A stretch of DNA of 64,000 nucleotides, from assembly GCA_004135705.1 (NCBI GenBank), contig CM014271.1, positions 34,617,188 through 34,681,187 on the forward strand. Reading direction: 5' to 3'. Each line of letters starts with the position of its first letter. Within the stretch, counting starts at the first letter, position 1. Below the pieces are notes generated by a model. It had not been told where the DNA came from, did not search any database, and worked only from the letters and a program-made list of their open reading frames with translations. This DNA is from Alloteropsis semialata. Taxonomy: Eukaryota; Streptophyta; Magnoliopsida; Poales; Poaceae. Below, in pieces: positions 46,401 through 55,400 of this stretch. The position numbers and the translations under genes are program-made.

Positions 46401-49400
46401 CGACTACAGTGGATCTAGCAATGGGTCAGAACCATCTGAAGACCGCCGCATCCATGTGCTAAACGCAAACGGGACAGAGGCCGTTGCCGAGTCATCTAGC
46501 TCGCGTCGACCCGTGCCTCCTCCACGTTTGAGCAACGCACCGACACTTCAAACGGCTAAAACCCGTACACAGCAGGTTGCATCCTCGTTGGCTCCCCGAG
46601 ATCTCAACAACGATTTCCGGGCCGTCGAACAGGACAATTTGCAGATCCGAACCCTCTTGGAGACCATGGAAGCAATGGCCGAAGGGACTCCGATGGCCAC
46701 CATAGCCAAGAAGGCTCGGGAAGCAGCAGACAAGGCCAAAGAGCGCATCGAAGCCGCCGCTGCCGCACCACCAGCTCCGTCAAACAGACCATGTGAACCA
46801 CAGCCGGTTCGGTCCCGATCTGTCAACGGACGACCATACTATCGCCCACACGAGGGGCGCGACATGAGGCCACAACTCGAGCGCAATCGTCGCACTCGCG
46901 ACGCTCGGGAAACTCTCAATCACAATCGAGATTACCGAGCGCGTGAGGGTTACTATCGGTCCCATCAAGATTCACCGCCACGTGACTCCCGACCAGGCAT
47001 GGGGGGATGCCTTGCATACTCCCCAGCCCTGCGCAAGGTCAGGTGGCCCGAAAAGTTTCGTCCTACTAGCATCGAGAAGTATGACGGAACAACCAACCCC
47101 CGCGAGTGGATTCAGATCTATTCCACGATCATCGATGCCACTGGGGGTGACGACTACGTCAAAGCCAACTACTTGCCGACTGCTCTGCAGGGATCAGCCC
47201 ATACGTGGCTCATGAACCTGCCCGAAGCAAGCATCAAGTCATGGACTCATCTCCGGGAGACGTTTGAAGCCAACTTCCAAGGCACCTACAAACGCCCCGG
47301 ACACGAGGGAGATCTGCTCAACTGTGTGCAGAAGCCTGGAGAATCCCTCCGGGACTACATCCGCAGGTTCAGCGACACCCGTAACACCATCCCTGATATG
47401 GTGGATGATCGGGTGATTGTGGCCTTCAATCAAGGTTGCAAAGACGAGCGAACGGCGGAGGAACTTGCCAAGAAGAACCCGAAGACGGTGGCAGAACTGT
47501 ACGGGATCCTGGAAGAGACCGCCAAGATGGCGGACGCCCGAGCACGGGTTCACGGGAAGCCCGAACAAAGCCATCCGGCCGGGGAGGGCAAGAAGAAAAA
47601 TAAACACAAGAATAAGAAGCGCAAGACCGAGGGTGACGAAATTATGGCCGTCGACAACAAGCCCCCGTACAGGCGTCAAGGCAAACCGGAGAACCTCCCG
47701 ATGTACTGCCCGATTCACCGATCCACGAAGCATCACTTCGTGGACTGCACGGTGTACAAGAAGCAGAGGCAGGAGGAGGAGAGCCAGAAGCAGGGGGCTC
47801 CACGCGACCAGGCAGCTCACAACCCTCGCGCGGCAAACTACATGGATTGCGATGATGATCTAGATCTCCCCGAAGATCTAGAGGTCGCTACAATTTTCGG
47901 TGGCTGTTCGACCCGAACCTCCAAATCCCAGCTCAAGATGGTCGAGAGGCAGATAAACAGCGCCGAGCCCTGCAAGCAACTCTTGAGGTGGTCAGATATC
48001 CCGATCACGTTCGATCAAAGGGACCACCCTGAGACGCTTTACGACGGGCCGCTACTCCCACTGTGCATCAAGCCATGGATCGGGCCCCGCAAGATCGGGC
48101 GAACCCTGATCGACAGTGGAAGCGCCCTCAACCTCCTGTTTGTCAATGCTTTTGACGAACTTGGGATCCCAAGAAGGTCCTTGTCCCCCGTGGAGAAGCC
48201 TTTCTATGGGGTCATACCCGGCATTCAAGCCTTTCCCTTGGGGAGGATCGATCTGCAGGTGACCCTCGTAGAGGGCAAAAACATCCGATCAGAGTTCCTC
48301 ACCTTCGAGGTGGCTGACATCACGTCGGCTTACAACTGCATTTTGGGCCGACCGTTTCTGAAGAAATTCATGGCGGTCGCTCACTTTGCGTATTCCATGA
48401 TCAAGGTCCCGGGGCCGCTGGGCCCGATCACCGTCTGTGGCGATCGCAGGGGCGCGGTCCAGTGCGACATGAAGACCCTGGACATGATCAAGAGTGGCGA
48501 GCAGGAACCAGCCAAGGCTGCCGAACCTGCCAAGAAAAAGACAAGAAGCCAGCCCAAGGCTGCCGCCAAGGGCGCATTGGCTGAAACCTCCCGAGCAGCT
48601 GAAGACCGATCAAGGGCCAAGGGGAAAGAAGTACCCGAACAGGAGCTCGTCGGCGGACAGGGAGCTGACAACCGTCCCGCTGAAGGGCAAACTGTGGTGG
48701 ACCAGACCCCACTCAGGGGGACGCCGCCACAAGCAGCCGGCGAGTCGCCGGCCAACGCCTCACTAGTCGAGCCACCTGCCAGACGCCCCGAGCCGGGCAC
48801 GAAGGCAGTGATCCTTGATGAGGCAGACCCGACCAAGACCACCCAGGTGGGCCTTGGCCTGGGTGACAAATAGGAACTCGAGCTCATTGCTTTCCTCCGG
48901 GCAAACGCGGATGTGTTCGCTTGGGAACCATCTGACATGCCCGGGATCCCCAGGGAGGTAATTGAGCACAAGCTTGGCATACGAACTGGCGTCCGACCAG
49001 TCAAGCAGAAGCAAAGGAGATACACCCCGGAGAAGCGAGACGCCATTAACGAAGAAATCAACCGACTGCTCAAAGCCGGCTTCGTTCGAGAGGTCCCTTT
49101 TCCGGAGTGGCTGGCGAACCCAGTCATGGTCAAGAAGCCCAACGGAACGTGGAGGATGTGCGTGGACTACACAGATCTGAATAAAGCTTGCCCGAAGGAT
49201 GAGTACCCATTACCTAGGATAGATCAAATTGTAGATTCAACCTCTGGATGCGAATTGCTTTGTTTTCTAGATGCCTACTCGGGGTATCACCAAATCAGCA
49301 TGTGCGTTGACGATGAGGAGAAAACTGCATTTGTAACTCCCTTCGGTGTTTATTGCTATATAAAGATGCCTTTTGGTCTGAAAAACGCAGGTTGCACTTA

Positions 49401-52400
49401 TCAAAAATATGTTCACATTGTTCTTGAAGGCCAAATCGGCCGTAATGTGGAGGCATACATAGATGACATTGTTGTGAAAAGTAAGTTAAAGGGCGATTTA
49501 ATCGCTGATTTAACCGAAACATTCAACAACTTGCGTAAAAACAGGATGATGCTCAACCCCGCCAAGTGCACCTTTGGTGTATCATCGGGTAAGCTCCTCG
49601 GTTACCTTGTTTCCCAACGAGGTATAGAGGCAAATCCGCACAAGATCAAGGCACTAGACGACATGAAGTCTCCACGCAGCCGCCACGAGGTCCAGAAGTT
49701 GGCGGGAATGATGGCGTCCCTAAGTCGATTCGTGTCCAAGTCAGGCGAACGAGGTATGCCATTTTACAAATTGCTACGTAAAACTGATCGCTTTGAGTGG
49801 TCGGCAGAAGCAGAAGAGGCGTTCCAGGCGTTCAAACAGTACCTACGGAAAATGCCCATACTGGTCCCGCCAAAGCCACAAGAAGAGATGCTGTTGTACG
49901 TAGCAGCGACACCAACTGTTGTCAGCACTGTTTTGGTGGTCGAAAGACCAACAGAAAAGTCTACAACCCAACATCCCGTTTACTTCGTAAGCGAGGTGTT
50001 ACACGATGCCAAAACAAGGTACCCTCAGATTCAGAAATTATTATATGCTGTACTAATGACTTCCAGGAAGCTCAAGCATTATTTTCTGAGCCACAAGATC
50101 AAGGTAGTGTCAACTTTCCCCCTAGGCAACATTTTGCATAATCGAGATGCCGTGGGAAGGGTCGCACAATGGTCTGTGGAGCTGGGGGCTTACGACGTTG
50201 AATTCATACCCAGAACTGCCATCAAATCGCAGGCTCTGGCAGATTTCATCGCAGAGTGGACTAACCCCGAACCTGAAGAGACTGCCCAAAATCCCGAACA
50301 TTGGACAATGTTCTATGACGGAGCATTTTGTAAAGCAGGCGCGGGGGCTGGGGTGGTCCTGATTTCACCACACAATGACATCATCAGGTATGCATTACAA
50401 ATCAATTTTGTTGATCCAACTCCTACTAACAATGTTGCCGAGTACGAAGGACTGTTGACAGGTCTCCGCATAGCTGCGTCTCTTGGTGTCAGAAGGCTGC
50501 TCGTGAAAGGGGATTCCGAGTTAGCTGCAAAGCAAGTCATGAAAGAGTACAGTGCGCGGAACGAGGTCATGACCAAATACTTGGAAGCATATAGGCGGAT
50601 GGAAAGCAAATTTGATGGGCTTGAAGTACAGCACGTGAAAAGGGAATTCAATGGCGACGCAGATAAGCTGGCAAAGGCAGCTGCAGAGCGCACACGGCTC
50701 CCAGGTAACGTATTACTTGAAGTTCTTACTAAACCATCTGTGTCGGTTTCATTACCGAACCTAAAACTGAACCCGCCAAGGGATCAGTTTCTACAACCAA
50801 CGAATCCGTCAAGGAGTCTATGTTGGTCGGTACGGCCCGAGCTGCCGCTCTAGTTGGAAACGAGGAGAACTGGATGGATCCAATCCGGGCGTACCTCACA
50901 AACCAAGCTATTCCGGACGATGATGCAACATTGGAGAAAATCCATCGTAAAGCCAAGAACTATCAATTGGTTGACGGGCGATTATACAAGCTAACCCGCA
51001 ATGGAATGCTCCTCAAATGCATCACACGGACCGAGGGCATTAGTTTGCTCCACGACATTCACGGAGGAATCTGTGGATCATACATGCTTCTCCCCGATAT
51101 CTAACAGGGAAAGCATTCCGACAGAGCTTCTACTGGCCTACAGCTCTTCAAGACGCAAACGATTTAGTGAAAAAGTGTGAAGCGTGTCAATTCTTCGCAC
51201 GAAAACAGACTAAACCTGCGCAAGCTTTAAATACTATACCCTTGTCATGGCCCTTCGCCACTTGGGGTAGAGACATCCTCGGGCCTTTTCCAAGGGCTGT
51301 CGGGGGATACAGATTTCTGTTCGTCGGCATTGACACATTTACAAAATGGGTTGAAGCCGAGCCCGTTCAGAAAATCACAAAAGAGGCAGCTGTCAAATTC
51401 CTACGGAGTATTGTCGTACGATTCGGTGTCCCGAACAGGATAATCTCCGATAATGGAACACAGTTTAAAAGTAAAAAGTTTTATGATTTTTGCTACGACC
51501 ACGGGATCAAGCATGATCGGTCATCGGTAAACCACCCGAAGACAAACGGGCAAGTAGAACGTGCCAATGGCATCGTGCTCCAGGGCATCAAGAAGAGGAT
51601 TTTTAACAGATTGCAAGCCTACGACAAGCGCTGGATTCATGAAGTCCCGACAGTACTCTGGTCAATGAGGACCACTATGAATCGGGCAACAGGCGAAACA
51701 CCTTTCTTCTTGGTGTATGGAGCAGAGGCGATTCTACCATCCGACATCCGACTACAAGCCCCTCGCGTAGCAATGTTTTCAGAAACTGAAGAGCCTGATA
51801 GGCGTACTGATGAGCTAATCCTCCTGGAGGAGGCTCGCGACGCAGCTGCTCTTAGAGTAGCTCAATATCAGCAAAAATTGCGACAGTACTACGATGCTAA
51901 TGTTCGACAACGAAGCCTATGCATTGGGGACATGGTGCTCAAACTGGATCAACGTACCAAGGACAAAAATAAATTGTCCTCTCCATGGCAAGGACCATAC
52001 ATCGTAGTAGATATCGCCCGACCAGGAGCCTACAGGATCGCAGAGATCGATGGGGATGTACTGCCAAACACGTGGAATATGGATCAACTACGCAGGTTCT
52101 ACGCTTAAACAATGAAGATCGTGCACAGTTCTAGACCAACCATCAGGTTTGGCAGGTATAAACCGTCGTCTGCGTCGCCTACAGCGCCAACAACAAAAAA
52201 AAAAGATAAGTTCTATATACCCTACTCACCCTCGCTTTTATGCTCGGGGGCTGGGTTTTCTATTTTTCTATTCTGTTTCTACTCTTTGTTATCATATTGC
52301 ATACACTAACAAAGAGCCGGGGACTACAATGCTGAAAGTTTTCTTTTCAGACCTATTCTATGCATCCCGAGCTATACGCTCGGGGGCTCCCCATTTGATC

Positions 52401-55400
52401 GGGAAGTTTCTTGCAGTTTGTACTTCTAGACTCTTTTTCAGCATGCCAGCATGACTGTAAAAGAGCCCGGGGGCTACTACGGTACTACTACCATGCAAGA
52501 AACGAACTTTTTAATTCAAGAAAGCTAGGCAGATGCTAAAATTACCGAACACCATGACTACAAGGAATTACACAGTTCAGAAGGCCGCCCGTGTCTCAGC
52601 AACTAAACAATTCCAAAATAGCTTATGGTAACGGGACTTTTTGGCTATGACAAAGCTATCAGTTAAAAAGATCCATGAAAATACCGATCAGCTCTAAGAT
52701 TTACGCAAAAACATGCAAGCATATGTTTAGCAAAATATAACTGCATTCTAAACTGTTAAAGTTTTGCCCTATTACAGGAATTCTGCATAATGTTCAGGGT
52801 GATTCTTCCGAATCACTCAGGTGAAGACCAAGTTTCTTGACAAAAGGTTCCACCACTGGGGTAAGACTATCAAACAGTACATCAGCATCTGACGCTGAAC
52901 ACTTGAAGCCCTTTGAGAGCAAGGAAACATCCAGATCGGGGACGTGACTTTTCAAAGCCACGATGGTGTGAGTTGCAGCAACGCAGGCACCTTCCATCAG
53001 CCTGGATTCCAAGGATGAACTATGCATCTTTAATGCTTCAAAGCGGGCGGTCAGATCAGCCAGCTTTCCTTCAAGGTCCGAGTTTTTCTTCTCGAGCAAC
53101 TCAATGCTCTTGGAGTCAGCTACAGGATCAAAGGCAGCGCATGAACAAAAGTTCAATGATAAAGACTCAATAAGCGAAGCATGAGGTTTAAAGCCTGTAC
53201 CTTCTTTCTCGGACTGGAGAACAGTCACCTGGGCTCCCAGTCTGGTCACAGACGCTTCAGCAGCAGAGGCACGAGCGTCTAGCGAACGCCATTGCTCCGA
53301 AAGCGCATTAAAGATCGGGCCCAGGGGAGTCGGGACGGGTCCCAGGATCTCTACAGTCTTCTCTGAGCCGTCGAGTTGTGCTGTCGAGTCCGGCTCGGGA
53401 GTTTTCTCCTTAGCAAATGGCTTGACAGGAGGAGAAGCTGTGGGATCGGGATGCCTGAATTCCCGAACAATCAAGTACAATGAAAACAACATTTAAAGAA
53501 AAAATGTTCATACATAATTAAAAATTGTCAAAGTTCTTACTCGGCCGTCAGGAGGTTTATTTTGAACCTTTTGACACCAGGAGTAGGCTTTGGTAACTGT
53601 CTGGTCGGACGAATTTCCTGTCGAGAAATCTCCCGATCATGTTTAGCTTTGGTTATTCGATCAAAGGCTGCGAATAAACGCCCGAATACGATCATGCTTG
53701 GTACCTGGGCGACAGGACGAGGCTGATTACGACTGGGCGGCAGATTGGCTGACCCAGGCGATCCAGAGACTTCCGAATCCGGAACTATCCCCTCCACACT
53801 GCGAGAGCGTTTCCGAGTTCGGGGGATAGTCGCCTGGGGGCTGCTCGGGACTTCCTTTTCCAAACCAGGTGATAGTTCGGGTGGTTCGTTGATCGGGGCC
53901 CTGGTACCCTGATCAACAGGCTGCTCTCCTTCCTCTTCAACATTGATGGCCCCGCTCTGAGGGGGGGCATCAACAATAGTTGGGGCCTGGTCGGGAGGAA
54001 AGAGAAGTGCTATATCATTATCATACAAAAAAAGAACATTTTTTCTGAGAGACAGTTTACCTTTGCAGGAGGGTTGTCAGCGCTATAAGGTGCTGGGACG
54101 TCTTCCCAATCCGGGAGGCCAGCCCCGAACATCTTGTTCAAGCGTTCGGACACTTCTGACTCTGGGACAACTGCTAGTTAAGAGTCATGAATTCAAATGA
54201 CCGAACTAACTCGGAAAAATAACTGAACAAAAAATAAATGCTCACCGTCAGGTTTCATCCTGTTCGGATCATTGACGCCCGTGAATGTCCAGGCATAGCG
54301 GTCGTGAGTCATGAGTGGAATAAATCTCCATCTGATGAAGATTTCCGCTACGTGAACTGCCGTCAAACCAGCGTTGCGGAGCTTCAAGATCCGGTCAATG
54401 TGCTTTTTCATGTCAGGGGTGAGTCTTGGCACGGCTTTGACCTCGTCCTTGAGATTTGGCATCAAGTACTTCCCTTTTGCCAGTGAGGCTTGGGGAAGGG
54501 TGATGTAAAACCAGTGACGTTCGTATCCTTTCCAGCAATCTTTGACTGGAAAAGGGATGTATATCTCCCGATTTCTCAAGGAGAAACTGATGGACCCGAG
54601 CATCATTTGATTCTTATAGTATGAAGGGCTATAAAAATACCTCCACAGCAGCAGTGAGGGCTTAATTCCCAACCAGGCTTCGCACAAAAAGGCAAAGACG
54701 CTAAGCATTGTCAAAGCGCCGGGCTTAAGGTGCACAAGCTCTATTTGGTAATGTTCACAGACGCTGTGGAGGAACTCAGACGGAAAAACCCCGAATCCGC
54801 AATAAAAGAACTCCAAGAACACCACCATCTCGAGAGTGTCGGGGGTCGGAAACATCTGACCTTTGGCATGACGCCGAGGGAAGAGTTCGGTGCTTGGGAG
54901 TAATCCAAGATCCTCCAGCTTCTGCAGGTGTTTCTCCGTCGTGGTTGATTTCTTCCAGTACTCATCTGCAGTGGGGATCGTAGTCCCACTACGGAGTTCA
55001 CGTCCGGCCGCGGCGCTGCTCTGGTTCTCTGTGGACTCAGTGCCGGAGGACGACTGGTGCGTGGATGCCATGGCGACTGGAGACTAGCAAGGTTGGAGGA
55101 GCAGATGAACAGTGGTTGAGAATGGCGAATGTGGGTGTGAACCAGGAAGACGAAGTCCCAAATAGGTCTCAAGCGGCCGCGCTTGGGGGCTTTATGGTTT
55201 TGCAGGGCAGCACGAGCCCCGAAAAACCTGCCCTTGAGCCGCGCAATCCGCAGTGACTGTTGGGGGCTTTATGGTTTTGCAGGGCAGCACGAGCCCCGAA
55301 AAACCTGCCCTTGAGCCGCGCAATCCGCAGTGACTGTTGGGTCAAAAAGATTCTTTCCTTTTTCTGCGGCAGGCGTCGTTTCGAAAACTGTGCGGGTCAG

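Noticed and set aside
48381..49142. 253-codon minus-strand ORF opposite the protease/RT junction
   Set aside because: Shadow of GC-rich gag-pol; no protein features, unlike the antisense ORFs at 52794-56259.
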